64,000 nucleotides of DNA from Simmondsia chinensis (GCA_018398585.1 JAGTTD010000008.1:3422501-3486500); one strand, 5' to 3'. Counted from the first letter of the stretch, positions 42,401 through 53,615 are shown. Made by a program: numbers and translations. Notes: generated from the letters alone by a model not told the origin.

Positions 42401-43882
42401 CTTTTTTGTAACAAATGGAACCTAAACAATGGTGTCGATCCAAAGCGAAATGGGTTTTACCAAGGCTTATCTTCTGTGGGTTTCAATGCAAATCACAGTA
42501 ATAGTGATAAAGTATCACCGAGTTCTAGCAAAATCTTCAAGGGTGCAACTTGCCTGGATTTGAACTCGACCCTAGACGCGAACTTTAACGCGGTACTTTC
42601 CAACAGTATGTCTGATGTAGGGTCCACCCATAAATTGCGTAGGAGCACAGACAAAGAGCCGAAGCAAGAGGATCCTCTAGCTGCTTTGCCATGGCTAAGA
42701 GGTAAGGTTAACTCATCGGGTTCGTGTCTCTTTCAAAAGCCTTCTGGTGCATCAAGTTCATGTGTTGTGGATGTGAAGGCCAAGAAACCTGAGAGTGTTA
42801 GTCGCAGAAAGATTCTCGGGGTTGCCATATTTGAACGGCCAAGATCAGCCGATGAAGAGATTGAGAGCAGTGGGAGAAAAGCAATAATTGATATCAATGT
42901 GGCTTGTGAGGAGGCTGAGGCGGGTGAAATGGCAATGGACGAAGTTGTCGTTGTAGAAAAGAAAAAGACCGAAAGCGAGTCTGTTAATGTTAGAAATCAT
43001 ATCGATCTCAACTCGTGCATTACCGAGGAGGAAGCTTCATGTTTTAGCGTGAAGCGTGAAACCGGTATAGATTTGGAAGCGCCCGTAATTCTTGAAGACG
43101 AGGAAGCCAACCTTCTGAAGGAAGAACCTGTGATGACTCAGCATGAGAACCATGTTGAAGAAACAGAGCCTGAGCTTGCCAAGTCAGCAGCAGAAGCGAT
43201 TGTCACCATGTCATCACATCCTCACCATGATTGTTTGGAGGAGAAAAATGGGCGTGCCACGGTGGCGGGGCCTTTCCGTTTATTTGTGGATGTGGCTTGT
43301 GCTTGTGGCAATGACATCGAAACCGAGCTTGGTGAGAAAAGCGGCAGAGATAACGGGTATTGCTCGTCTGGACCGGATGATTTTGAATCGTTAACATTGG
43401 ATCTAATCGAGTGTAGCCCGGATGAGTTCTTTTCCAACCCGAGCTTTCCGTTGATTTCTAATCTTGACGAAAATGGGTCCCGTGTTTTAACTACACGAAC
43501 CCGAAGAGGCCCTGCTCGTAGGGGAAGACAAAGGAGGGACTTCCAAAGGGACATTCTCCCGGGCCTCGCATCCCTTTCGAGGCATGAAGTGACCGAAGAC
43601 CTTCAGACGTTTGGTGGCCTAATGAGAGCCACGGGTCACCCTTGGCAGTCGGGCCCAAACCGGAGGAACGCTACCCGAAAAGGGTGTTCGAGGGGGAGGC
43701 GACGGTCCACAGTTGAATCAGTCGACCCTCCTTCCCCAGCGAAGCTCCAAGTACGGAGTAATATTTTCAGTTCAGAAGCCGGGTTGGAGGATAGGAGTTT
43801 GACAGGGTGGGGAAAGACGACTAGACGTCCCCGAAGACAGAGGTGCCCGGCAGGTAATCCTCCACCCCCCCCTTTATCCTGA
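39439..43882 (+). CDS. DUF863 family protein, three coding exons, 931 aa
   Basis: Exons 39439-39648, 40679-41390 and 42009-43882 join in frame with GT-AG introns and total 2796 bases. The start is the ATG of MGTKVQ, the usual family start; the acceptor lies 4 bp upstream. Residues about 50-85 hold the conserved block YDKDVVKQTMLEHE...VYELHRLYRVQRDLMDE. Residues 86-820 are low-complexity and Ser-rich with basic SKCRRKI/SRRKI patches. Four DLN motifs occur (about 216, 228, 489, 637), one being VDLNEP. The conserved end RGRQRRDFQRDILPGLASLSRHEVTEDLQTFGGLM is near 815-850. The function of DUF863 proteins is unknown; DLN motifs and basic patches suggest a nuclear co-repressor-type role, which is inference. 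Introns 1 and 2 contain SINE insertions. Confidence 0.93.
39881..40132 (+). mobile_element. 5S-headed SINE, subfamily B, in intron 1 of the DUF863 gene
   Basis: Starts CTAAGAGGGTACCAACACGCAAGTACCGGATCCC and keeps the complete 3' end of 5S rRNA (GGGAAGTCCTTGTGTCGCACCCC), which runs straight into TCAGGGTGGGGGTTCTTGG, so the 5S/3'-body junction is visible. The tail is GGGAATGTTGCTTTTT, a T-run and not (GTT)n. AACATGTTTAC flanks it (39870-39880, 40133-40143). It is in the same sense as the host gene. Confidence 0.9.
40488..40640 (+). mobile_element. Possible tRNA-derived SINE in intron 1
   Basis: GGTCGAGTTGATGTAGTGGTTAGG resembles a box A region and GGATTGAAACTCATTGCTCCC a box B region. The body ends near CATTGTAAAAATAACAC. 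The borders are not defined. Confidence 0.5.
41405..41610 (+). mobile_element. Possible tRNA-derived SINE in intron 2
   Basis: CCAGCTAGCTTAACCCGTAAAG followed by CTTGGGATCAAATCCCAC looks like a box A/box B pair. A second AAGGTTCAAATTTGCT follows at 41570. No target duplication was found. Confidence 0.45.
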
Positions 43883-44330
43883 TCATGGAATCAAATCCCA
43901 GTTCATGGTCACGTCCAGGATATTACATCACAGGTTGACACAGTGGCATAACATTATAGCTAACTCAAAATCAGTTATTAACGGTCTTTATTTGACTACA
44001 TTATCATATAGCGGAAAGAGGCCGTGGTTTCTATAGAGGGAGGCTCTCCTTTTGCGTAGAGAGAGAAAGAGATGTTTCGAGGCTTTGAGGACGGTGAGTT
44101 TTGTTTTGTTTTTTTCTTTTTTCTTGGTGGGTAACCGGGGATGGGGATGGGATGCAAACCCCGAATCTATAACCGTTTATTCGAGGGCCTCAACATTGTT
44201 AGTGTCTCGATCGCACGGGGATTTGCCATTGTACATGTTTTCTTCTTCATAGCCTGGAATTTGGGCTCCTCCCCTCCCATAGGTTGATCTATCCTTGCAA
44301 CTGAATTTGTATTACTTTCTGAATAATTGT
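43883..44330 (+). other. Probable 3' UTR of the DUF863 gene
   Basis: Transcribed region after the stop. The end is inferred, and AATTTGTATTACTTTCTGAATAAT near 44305 could act as a plant polyadenylation region. No other feature was recognised. Confidence 0.4.
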
Positions 44331-44696
44331 TAGCATGGTTGCTTCTGGATTATATCCACAATCTTCAATTTAAACTGAAGCAAGTGGTGTTTATGCCGGT
44401 TGTTCTGATTGGAGTTTAACGGGGATATGATTTATCATAGAGAACACAGTAGGGTATTTTGATCTGATTGTTATAATTGGAGCTTAACAAAGATATGATT
44501 TATGATTGAGCGTATTAATGTACTTTGATCTGTGTGATTGATCTAGTCCGAATGGGACTTACATTGTCGTTGTATGCGGTTAGATTCGACTCACATGTTG
44601 CGAATTGCACAAAATAGTCGCTGTAGTTCTTGCAAAGGCTGTTAATCTGAGGTACCGAGTAGAAAAAAATGATTCATTTTTGAGTTGTTATGCGTA

Positions 44697-45300
44697 CGGG
44701 TGTAAATGAGGTGAGCCGAGCCCTCTGGTCAAATCTTGTCTTGTCAACATTTTGCTTGGCTTGGGCTTGGTTCCAAACTCGACAAGCCTTTTAGCTCGAT
44801 CTGGGCTTGATTGAGCTAAAACCTAGCAAGCAAGATCTGGGTGAAGCTTATCATGTTTAATTTAAATTGAAGCTCGATTTAGGCTCGTTTGTGCTTGATA
44901 GGCTTGAATTTGAGTCATTTACGGCTTATAATTTGTTTGTGATTGGCTCATTTAGCCTCTTAAGTCTCAAGCTCTATTCTTTTTTGTTTTATGTGATGTG
45001 TTTATAGAACTCTATAAATCTTCAGGTCTATATCTTAATTTTAAAGGCGAAAGGTAAGTCCAATGGCTTATTCAAACTTGGGTCTGATAAGTCTTAATGA
45101 GATTAAGTTTGAGCTGAGCCTTTGTCAAACTTTTGAACCTTTATCGGAGCTCGGTTTAATGAGATATCATATGCTCAATATCTGGTTAAAATCAACTCCT
45201 TGGCCTAAAGGTGTCAAGCTTGCTAGCATACCAAATTTACTATCGAATAAAACTCGTTACCTAGTCAAGCTATTCCATCTATTATTTAACTAATATCGAG
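44697..45300. repeat. GAGC-rich MITE relative
   Basis: Opens with ACGGGTGTAAATGAGGTGAGCCGAG, as at 22789, and is full of AAGCTCGATTTAGGCTCG-type phrases. The right terminus is not clear. Confidence 0.5.
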
Positions 45301-45534
45301 CTATTAACAAGCCAATAACAATCCATTATTAAACTATTTTCCAACGACATTGACGAGTCAAGCACCATTGAGGTCGAACTTATCATTAAGCTCATAAAAC
45401 ATGTTCGAACTCATCTTGATAAGTTCTCAAGTCCAAAAACAACCATGAAAAGCTTTAATTAATTTTAAACTTGAGTAGTTATCAAATATTTGGTTCGTTG
45501 ACACTGTAGCCCTAATTGTGTGGTTGGGTGGGGA

Positions 45535-46035
45535 ATAGAGCTGGAAAAATGTGACCCAACATGATGATCTGTCCTATTTGATCCACTACCCAACCCTAAC
45601 TCAAAAATTTTAATATTTATTGGAACTCGAACCCAAAAAATGAACCAACCCAAATCTGACCCAACCTGAGTCGATCCGAAACGTGGAATGACCCGATCCA
45701 TGATGACCTCGAGACCTAAACCAAACCGGTTCTATATCCCAAAATGACCCAAATAGAAATTCAATTTATCATCGAATCTAAATAAAATGCTAATTCTAAT
45801 AATTTTAGTTATAGTTTTCAAAATCAAATAAATATATTATTAAAATAACATAATAAATCAATATTATATTCCACCTAACCCGAGGTTAACCCAACTCAAG
45901 GTTAACCCTATCTAATATCGACCCAACTCAAGACTGACCCAACCCAAGGTCAACTGAACCCTAAGATAACCCAACCTAATTTTTACCTAATGCGACATTA
46001 ACCCGACACGACCCGATCTGATTTCCAGGTCTAGG
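45535..46035. repeat. GACCCAAC-rich foldback repeat, about 500 bp
   Basis: The left end AGAGCTGGAAAAATGTGACCC and the right end GACCCGATCTGATTTCCAGGTCT are inverted. The right half is a chain of imperfect units AACCCAAGGTCAACC/AACCCAACTCAAGG. Non-coding. Confidence 0.65.
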
Positions 46036-46170
46036 AGTAGAGATGAATGGAAAGGGAATGGCGCGTGGCAAGTGGGCGCGTGGGAGAGGACAGGTGGGGC
46101 CGGAATGAGGGCAAAAAAGATACTGGGGGAATTCAGTACCCTTTTTTTGCAGACCTTTTGTTTATGCCAG

Positions 46171-46171
<1 letters not shown>

Positions 46172-46201
<30 letters not shown>
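46172..46201. repeat. (CT)n microsatellite
   Basis: An uninterrupted CT run of about 15 units. Confidence 0.95.
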
Positions 46202-46204
<3 letters not shown>

Positions 46205-47052
46205 CAACATCCTTTTTTTTATTATGTATCTAAATTAGGATAATTTTATTTTCATAATAAAAATATTACTGTTAAAATAATTTTACAAAAATTTTAAAAT
46301 TATTATTTACTATAAGTTATATTAACAGTAATAGTTTTTATGCTAGTAATAATAACATCCTTAATTTAGACATTTAAATTGAATAAGTAATAATAATCAA
46401 AATATAATTGGGTTATAAATAAGAAAATATTTAATTATTGTTTTTTATAAGCTAATAGAGAAATGTCACATAAAATTCGATACTTAATTAGTTATATAAA
46501 TTGAGTACATGTAATATTATTTCATATGTATTTCTCTTCTTTACTTTTTATGATTAACTAAATTATACTTTTAATTCAAAAATTTTATATATCAGTCTTT
46601 TAGTTCATCGACTAGAGAAAACTAATTTTTTTGATGTGAAATTTGATATTATTTTCTTATTTTGTAAAATGAGGACTTTTTAAAAATTATTGACAATTGT
46701 ACTTAAAAAGTATTTTATTAAATATTGAAAATTAAAATGCAAAATTACCATATTAAAATATAGTTATTATTATTGTCAGAATAATTATATGACTTACAAA
46801 AGATAAGAACCGTAAAATTATTTCAAAAATAACGATCTTATTTTAGCAATAAAATTAACTGAATAAAAAATAAATTCAACATATCTTAAGATAGAATTTA
46901 CCTTTAAAAAAAAAATAAAGAAAATGAAATAACAAGTACAAAGTCAGGGGTTCGAATAGATACCCGATTGACCAATCATCTTTCTGAGGCTGTCGCCTTT
47001 TCAGCACTATCATTCCAAACTACCTAATTTAATATATTTAAAAATAGAAAAT

Positions 47053-47428
47053 CGAGTTATTTATGTCAAAGATTCTCGTACTTTATTTATTGTATCAATT
47101 TAGTTCTTATACTTTTAATTATATCAATTTAATCCCTGTACAATTCAAAATGTGTTAATTTGGTCCGTAGAGAAAATTTTATGTTAATTTTTTAATGGTT
47201 CGACTACGAATTGTGTTAAATTGAGTAAACAGATGAATTTATAATAAGTTACTTGCATCTAACATAATTTTATCTTTCAAAATTACGTCATTAACTTAAC
47301 TTAAATTTGACCGAATGCCTAAATTGACATATTTTAAATTATCCAGGGACTAAATTGACACAATTAAAAGTAAAATGACCAAATTGACACTGTGGGCAAA
47401 GTACAGGGACCTTTGGAGTAAATAACAC
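47053..47428. repeat. hAT-like MITE, 376 bp, with perfect 8-bp TSD
   Basis: The termini CGAGTTATTTATGTC and GAGTAAATAACAC are flanked by TAGAAAAT at 47045-47052 and 47429-47436. The 8-bp duplication is typical of hAT-type transposition. This is the uninterrupted copy of the family hosting retroposons at 8501, 34978 and probably 26780. Confidence 0.88.
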
Positions 47429-47520
47429 TAGAAAATATTAATTATTATGTTTATAATATTTTTTTCTATTTTTATTTTTGTTTTTTATTTTTAAAAATTA
47501 ATTCTTCTCCCATTTTAAAA

Positions 47521-47665
47521 TGGGTAATATTATTGGCATGGCAAAATTATTATTGTCAGAGTAAGATTGTAGTTTTCATTATAATTTTGTGGCTCTTATT
47601 GTTTGTAAGTCATATCATTACTCTTACAATAGCTTTTTGATCTGGCAATAACAACTCTTTTTAAA
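47521..47665. repeat. Small AT-rich MITE (relative of 26490-26690)
   Basis: Shares TGGCTCTTATTGTTTGTAAGTCA and GGCAATAACAACTCTTTTT with the earlier copy. The ends are weakly inverted. Confidence 0.5.
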
Positions 47666-47674
47666 ATGAGTAGA

Positions 47675-48090
47675 GAATTTATCACTTAGGACTTTGAGGT
47701 TTAAGTTCAGTACAGATAATGAGATATCGTGTGATTTCAAAGTTTTATCAACTAAGTACTTGAAGCTTAGGAATTCTATCAATTGAGTATGCTTTGTTAA
47801 AAATCGATACAAATTTAATGGAAACTGTTGACGTGGAACATGAGTCCAACAATATATAGATGTATGCTTTTAAAATGCGACGAGTTATTTAATTGTCGGT
47901 TATTTTTTTTTGTAATCCACTAGGTTTTCACAAAAAAATATTGACAAACACACATTTAGTTACTTATGTACCGCACTAGTATTTTTCAGTAAAATTTGCT
48001 TGAATTTCATCGAATATTCAGCAAATTCTGTCATATGATACTTAAGTGATAAAAATCTCAAACATAAGGGTATCTCATCATATTTTCTTT
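47675..48090. repeat. TTATCACTTAGG-type repeat
   Basis: Starts TTTATCACTTAGGACTTTGAGG. A related segment runs through 48765-49205 and 19560-19900 with phrases such as AAAGTTTTATCAACTAAGTACTTGA. The ends look inverted (CACTTAGG, ACTTAAGTGATAAA). Confidence 0.5.
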
Positions 48091-48124
48091 TACATACAGT
48101 AAGAAAGTCTCATACAAAGGGGTA

Positions 48125-48270
48125 CAAAACAACAACAACAACAAAAAACTGATGTCTGAAAGGCTCCCACTAAGGCAAGGTTTGGGGGAAGGGATTAAAC
48201 TTATACAGCCTTACCTCTATAGTATTACTCTGAAAGGAGATTGTTTCCAAGAGTTCTCAATCTTAAAAAA
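48125..48270 (-). mobile_element. SINE/RTE 3'-body copy
   Basis: Plus strand (CAA)n, GAAAGGCTCCCACTAAGGCAAGG, CTTATACAGCCTTACC, GAGATTGTTTCCAAGAG: the reverse of the shared body, no 5S head. Confidence 0.7.
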
Positions 48271-48333
48271 CTTGCGCAACGGGATAGCCTTCCAAAATCC
48301 CCCAAAACCCATATCCGCATGATGAAGGCGAGA

Positions 48334-48690
48334 TTAGGGCTCCGTTTGTTTTGGCGGAAAAGTAGATTTTGGGAATTGCTTTTCCCATTTTCCGTTATTT
48401 GTTGTGCATTTAGGCTCCGTTTGTTTTAAAGGAAAATGAGATTCTAAGAATTGGTTTTCATATTTTCCCTCGTTTAGCACGAGTTTTTTGACAGAAAAGA
48501 TTTTCCGACGGAAAATGTTTTCCCCAAGTGGAGGGAAAATGACTTCTCTTGTAAAATAAGGGAAGTCACGATTCCAAGTGACATAAAAACCTTCACGGTA
48601 GCGGATAGGGATCAAACCGAAATAAACCAGATTGGAACGTAAGCCTTTAACGTCATAATGCCGGACATGAATTGAACCGAATAATTAAAC
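48334..48690. repeat. GGAAAATG-rich MITE
   Basis: GGGCTCCGTTTGTTTTGGCGG at the left (with a second GGCTCCGTTTGTTTT inside at 48412) and ATTAAACGGAGCTAG at the right are inverted. Internal GGAAAATGTTTTCC palindromes are shared with 56808-57150. Confidence 0.6.
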
Positions 48691-48764
48691 GGAGCTAGAT
48701 GTAACTTTATAATTGTTTCAACATAACAATTTTCATCATTTTAAATTACTCTATAATATTATAT

Positions 48765-50700
48765 AGGAAAGTTATCAATTATGTACCTCGAGATTTAAAC
48801 ATTACAAAGACATTCTGATGTTTCAATAATATATAATGATGTACCCTGCCGTTTAAAAGTTTTATCACCGAAGTATTTTGAAGTTAAAGAATTTTTGCCA
48901 AAATTTGGTAGATTCGAAATGAAAATTGTAGATGTGAACACGAATTCAACAATACATATGTCTCTTTCTCATAATCTGATGACTTCTTTTGTTAAAAAAT
49001 GTTAGCATGACACGTTTAACAAAAATTCGCCAGATTGGATATCAAGTATACCTAGTGATAGAATTTCGTATCTAATTGTACCTTTTGTATATATATTTAA
49101 ACAATAGAGTATTTAGACAATAAATACTCAAATTTTAAGATACCTAAGAGATAAATGCTCCCAACTGATGAAAATTTCAAACCTCGTATTAAGTGGTTGT
49201 ATGTATTGAAGGACCATAAATGAAATTCATGGCAATTATGTTTTTTCATGAATTTATATATATATATATACCAAAAAAATTATATTTTTATTATTTAAAT
49301 ATTTTAGCAAATTTTTTTATAACTAATAGTCAAGATAGATGTATTCAAGGTGCTAATAAATATCATCATCAAAAAATGAAATTGTAATTTTAATCGTAAC
49401 AAGTGAAGCAAACAATATATTGAAAATTTTGACCCAAATTTTAAAATTTTAGGAATTTAAAATAGTATTAGTGTAATATAGATGTAAATTTTAGAATAGG
49501 TGTACACGCTAAATACATATTTATTCTTGAATAAAACAAAATTATAGATGTATTCATGTTTAAAATTTAAAAAATAAAAATGTCGTTTTCAAATTCTTTG
49601 TTTTCAACGAAGAGGTTAATGATCTCTCTATTTTTCTTTTTTTGTTATTTAATTTAATGAATATTTCATCAAAATCAACGAATTAGGAAAAGCAGAACGA
49701 GGAGAAAACATGGCACTTATCCTTGAGTAGATAGATTACTTAATGTCGCTACATGGAAAACCGTTTTAATTAAACAAAGTTAGCTATTATAAACAACTTC
49801 GTTATAGCAAAGTCGATTTATGATTTATGACTTTATATGGGTAAGTCAAACTCGGGTCACACTGTTAGCAGTATAGAACTCCGTGAGTAGGCTATGTTCC
49901 CAAGGGACATGAGATAAAGAAACTTGCATAAAACCTCATGCAGTTTTAATAAAGACTATGTTCGACAAGCAATTTTTCATAGCGTTTTTTTTTATAGTTT
50001 TTAACTTTTCAAATAACTAATAGAGCTGTGTAGTAAAAATTTTGTTATTAGCATTTCTTATAGAGTTTAGCTTTTGAAAAGTAACATTTCAAAAACTTAA
50101 CAATTTAGCTTTTAGCTTTTCAAACTCTATGTAATCAAATTCTATTTATTATTATACAATAATCTACTAATTTCAACATTTAATTTTACCAAACGCATTA
50201 CTCTTCAGCTAACAGCTAATCAATTAGCTGATAGTTAATAATTAAATACTAACAGTTACAGCCAAATATATCCTTAATTAAACATTAGTTAACTTACAAT
50301 TACAGCGCCTGAACCACTAAGATTCAAATGACCGAGAGAGAGAGAGAGAGAAACCACCATGACTGAAAATGGAGGGACCTTCATCACCCATCATTCGTAT
50401 TTCAAACCCTAACGTCCTTAACTTATTGGAGTATAAAATCATTCTTAAATCTTCACACATCGACTTAAGTTTTTGAAAAATTAATTCCTCGACATAATAC
50501 CAAACTCTTAGTTTTCGAACCCTGATAGCACTCATTCTAAGTAATTTATTTCAAGCACAAGGCATGACTAACTCCGTGCATTATTTGCACTTTAGCTCGA
50601 ATAGACATTCATACGAGGGGACATGTTAGAGTATAAAACTATTCCCGAGTCTTTATGTATCAGTTTAAACTTTCAAAAAAGTCAGTTCCTGACGTAACTC
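48765..50700. other. Gene-free stretch before the PPR gene
   Basis: 48765-49205 is another TTATCAC-type repeat; 49985-50275 is AT-rich with AGCTTTT/AAAAGCT repeats and may be a decayed MITE. A (GA)n run lies at 50334-50351. The PPR promoter must lie at the right end, but no TATA box was confidently located. Confidence 0.45.
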
Positions 50701-50706
50701 CACCAC

Positions 50707-52821
50707 ATGACCCCTCTCAAACTCTTTCCCCATACGCCCCGCTTCCTCCATTGCCGTCTCTTCTCTCTCTTCTCCTCTCAATTCACAAACCCATTTGAAA
50801 TCACACACACAAACCCTAACAGTCTCTCTCTCAACCCGTGTTACACTCTTCTAAATCTCTGCAACAATCTCTCTTCACTCAAAATAGTTCATTCTATACT
50901 CGTTGTGCACAAATTAACCGATAATTTGATGTGCGGGACAAAGCTTGTGAGTCTCTACGGCTCATTTGGGCAACTGGGTTATGCACGTAAGGTGTTCGAT
51001 AAAATTCCCAACCCGGATCTTTACTGTTTCAAAGTGATGATCAGATGGTATTTTTTGAATGAATTGCACTCTGAAACTCTTGGGTTTTATGGGTGTTTGA
51101 GGAAAAGTGTCAAGGAGAGTGATGATGTGGTTTTCGCTATCGTTTTGAAGGCGTGTTGCGAGTTACGGGATGTTGATGAAGGGAGGAAAGTGCATTGCGA
51201 TGTTGTTAAGAGTGGGTGTAACGATAGTTTTGTGTTTACTAGTTTGGTGGATATGTATGCAAAGTGTGGAGAAATTGAGTGTTCTTATGAGGTTTTTGGT
51301 GAAATTGAGGAGAGAAATGTGGTTTCTTGGACATCTTTGATTGCTGGGTATGTGCAGAATGATTGTGTTGAAGAGGGTTTGATTTTGTTTAATAGAATGA
51401 GAGAGAGTTTGATTGATGGCAATCAGTTTACATTAGGGAGTGTAATAGCGGGTTGCGGAAAGCTGGGAGCTTTACATCAAGGGAAGTGGCTTCATGGGTA
51501 TGTGGTTAAATCGGGGATCAATTTGAATTTGTGCTTGGCAACGACTCTTTTAGACATGTATGTCAAATGTGGGAACATTAGGGATGCTCGTTGTGTGTTT
51601 GATGAGCTTTCTGTTGCTGATGTTGTCTCCTGGACTGCGATGATTGTTGGGTACTCGCAACATGGCAAACCGAATGAAGCGTTGAAGTTGTTTGTCGAGA
51701 GAAGAAGGGTTGGGATTTCGCCTAATTCAATGACTGTTGCGAGCGTGCTCTCGGCATGTGCACAAGCGGGGAATTTGAATTTGGGTCGGTCAGTTCACTG
51801 CATTGCTACCAAGAGTGGTCTGGAAGAAGTTGCCGTGAACAATGCTCTTATCGATATGTATTCAAAATGCGGTGTCCTCGGTGATGCTTATTTTATGTTC
51901 GAGTCATCTTTCGACAAGAATATAATTGCTTGGAACTCAATGATTTCTGGGTATTCTCAAAACGGCTATCCCTTTCATGCCTTGGAGCTATTTCGTCTAA
52001 TGAGATTAGAATCATTGTCACCAGATGAAGTCACATTGGTCAGTCTAATCACTGCTTGTGCTTCTATAAGCGCCATCAAAGTCGGTTCATCGCTACATGC
52101 TTATTTCATCAAAGAAGGCATTTCATTCGATCACACGCAAGTTGGCACCTCGCTTCTAAACTTCTACGCCAAATCTGGTGATACCGTATCGGCTCGCAGA
52201 GTTTTTGATGAGATGGATGACAAGAACACTGCTACATGGAGCGCAATGATTAGTGGTTACGGGATGTACGGAGATGGGGATCAGTCGATTGAGCTTTTCA
52301 ATGATATGTTGAAAAAAAATGTGGCGCCAAATGATATAATCTTCACAACTGTTCTATCCGCGTGTGGCCATTCGGGACAGGTTGGGGATGGATGGAAGTA
52401 TTTCACATCTATGTGTCGCGAATATAACTTTGTGCCATCAATGAAACATTATGCTTGTATGGTAGACATCTTTGCTCGGGCTGGAAGGCTCGAGGAAGCT
52501 ATAGATTTTATAGAAAAAATGCCGATACAACCGGATATAACGGTTTTGGGAGCGTTCGTTCATGGGTGTAGTCTCCATTCTCGGTTTGAGCTAGGAGAGA
52601 TAGCAGCAAGGAGAATGCTAGATATGCATCCTAATGAAGCTTGTTATTATGTACTTTTGTATAAGTTATATGCTTCAGAAGGAATATGGGACAAAGCTGA
52701 TGAGGTGAGATATTTGATGAAGCAAAGCGGATTAAACAAATCGCCTGGTTGGAGCTCAGCCGAGTCGGACAATAGTGGTGAGTTTTCTCTATCGATCTGG
52801 AGAGTCGTTTCTGCTAAATAA
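50707..52821 (+). CDS. PLS-class pentatricopeptide repeat protein, E subgroup, 704 aa
   Basis: A single intronless frame, usual for this family. The first about 27 residues lack acidic residues and are rich in Phe, Leu, Arg, Pro and Ser (MTPLKLFPHTPRFLHCRLF), suggesting a mitochondrial or plastid presequence. From about residue 45 to 585 there are PPR motifs in the P-L-S pattern, seen in repeated blocks like LVDMYAKCGEI, LLDMYVKCGNI, LIDMYSKCGVL, and VVSWTSLIAGYVQN. The end (YYVLLYKLYASEGIWDKADEVR..MKQSGL) is an E motif. No DYW deaminase follows; the protein stops about 20 residues later. PLS-E proteins bind organelle RNA and usually select C-to-U editing sites with a partner deaminase. It resembles Arabidopsis At2g03380 from memory. 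It converges on the UVR/YccV gene. Confidence 0.94.
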   Translation: MTPLKLFPHTPRFLHCRLFSLFSSQFTNPFEITHTNPNSLSLNPCYTLLNLCNNLSSLKIVHSILVVHKLTDNLMCGTKLVSLYGSFGQLGYARKVFDKIPNPDLYCFKVMIRWYFLNELHSETLGFYGCLRKSVKESDDVVFAIVLKACCELRDVDEGRKVHCDVVKSGCNDSFVFTSLVDMYAKCGEIECSYEVFGEIEERNVVSWTSLIAGYVQNDCVEEGLILFNRMRESLIDGNQFTLGSVIAGCGKLGALHQGKWLHGYVVKSGINLNLCLATTLLDMYVKCGNIRDARCVFDELSVADVVSWTAMIVGYSQHGKPNEALKLFVERRRVGISPNSMTVASVLSACAQAGNLNLGRSVHCIATKSGLEEVAVNNALIDMYSKCGVLGDAYFMFESSFDKNIIAWNSMISGYSQNGYPFHALELFRLMRLESLSPDEVTLVSLITACASISAIKVGSSLHAYFIKEGISFDHTQVGTSLLNFYAKSGDTVSARRVFDEMDDKNTATWSAMISGYGMYGDGDQSIELFNDMLKKNVAPNDIIFTTVLSACGHSGQVGDGWKYFTSMCREYNFVPSMKHYACMVDIFARAGRLEEAIDFIEKMPIQPDITVLGAFVHGCSLHSRFELGEIAARRMLDMHPNEACYYVLLYKLYASEGIWDKADEVRYLMKQSGLNKSPGWSSAESDNSGEFSLSIWRVVSAK

Positions 52822-53457
52822 TTGACGATTTTGAGTAGATTATGATACATGTAGTTGTTTCGACTTACCATTCTGGATACTTGGATGTTGATACGACACA
52901 CACTTATACATGTCAAATTGGACCGAAAATTCTTAGAAAATAGCCGAGTCTGACCTCTAGATACGTACGTGTATGTAATTGTAAAACCTGAGTCTGGTCA
53001 ACATAGGTTATACATCAAATACAGAGTAATTTGGAAAAGCTTTTGACTGACCTGCCTTAGATTGTTCAAAAGGATGAGTTGAAGATCAAGAAAGGGAAGT
53101 TTTCCAAAAAGGGAAGTACAACAGATAATTGCGTGCTAAGTTCATGACAATGTAAAACTCTCCTCTCCAGCTGCTCAATGAAGTATCGTATTTAGGGATG
53201 ACAATTGGACGTGAATCACTCTAACTTGGCTTATTCGGAAAATAGGAACGGGACAATGTTTAAAGGGAAGACCAGTCAAATCAACTGGACAAACCATTCA
53301 TCCTTGCTAAGCAGCTGGTAATGGAGCGACTCGAGTGTAACAGAACAGACGTGTTGGGGAAGAATCACCATGCCAATAAGGATCGTTGAAGGGGCAGAGA
53401 CTATGAGTTGGTCAGATGGATGAGTCCAGCTCGGAGAACAGTCGCGTCGAGAGCTTT
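52822..53457. other. 3' flank of the PPR gene
   Basis: Probable 3' UTR followed by sequence without a recognised gene or repeat. Confidence 0.4.
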
Positions 53458-53474
53458 CTAGCGATAGGCACTAC

Positions 53475-53567
53475 AACAACAACAGACCTAGTACCTCACG
53501 GGCTCCCACATAAGCAGGGTTTGGGAGGGGTGGGATATACGCAGGGTGTTGCTTCAGGGTTTTACCC
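53475..53567 (-). mobile_element. SINE/RTE 3'-body copy with 17-bp TSD
   Basis: Plus strand AACAACAACAGACCTAGTACC, GGGCTCCCACATAAGCAGGG, GATATACGCAGG is the reverse of the shared body. Flanks CTAGCGATAGGCACTAC (53458-53474) and CTAGCGGCAGGCACTAC (53568-53584) agree at 15 of 17 positions. Confidence 0.85.
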
Positions 53568-53615
53568 TAGCGGCAGGCACTACGAACTTGGGAAAGCTTT
53601 CGTTGTACTTGTAGG

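Noticed and set aside
43203..43554. Minus-strand ORFs of 64 and 110 aa
   Set aside because: Shadow frames of exon 3 of the DUF863 gene.
50334..50352. (GA)n run as PPR promoter element
   Set aside because: A simple repeat about 355 bp upstream of the start codon with no supporting motif; annotated only as sequence context.
52647..52916. 89-aa minus-strand ORF
   Set aside because: Overlaps the 3' end of the PPR gene on the opposite strand, no domain.
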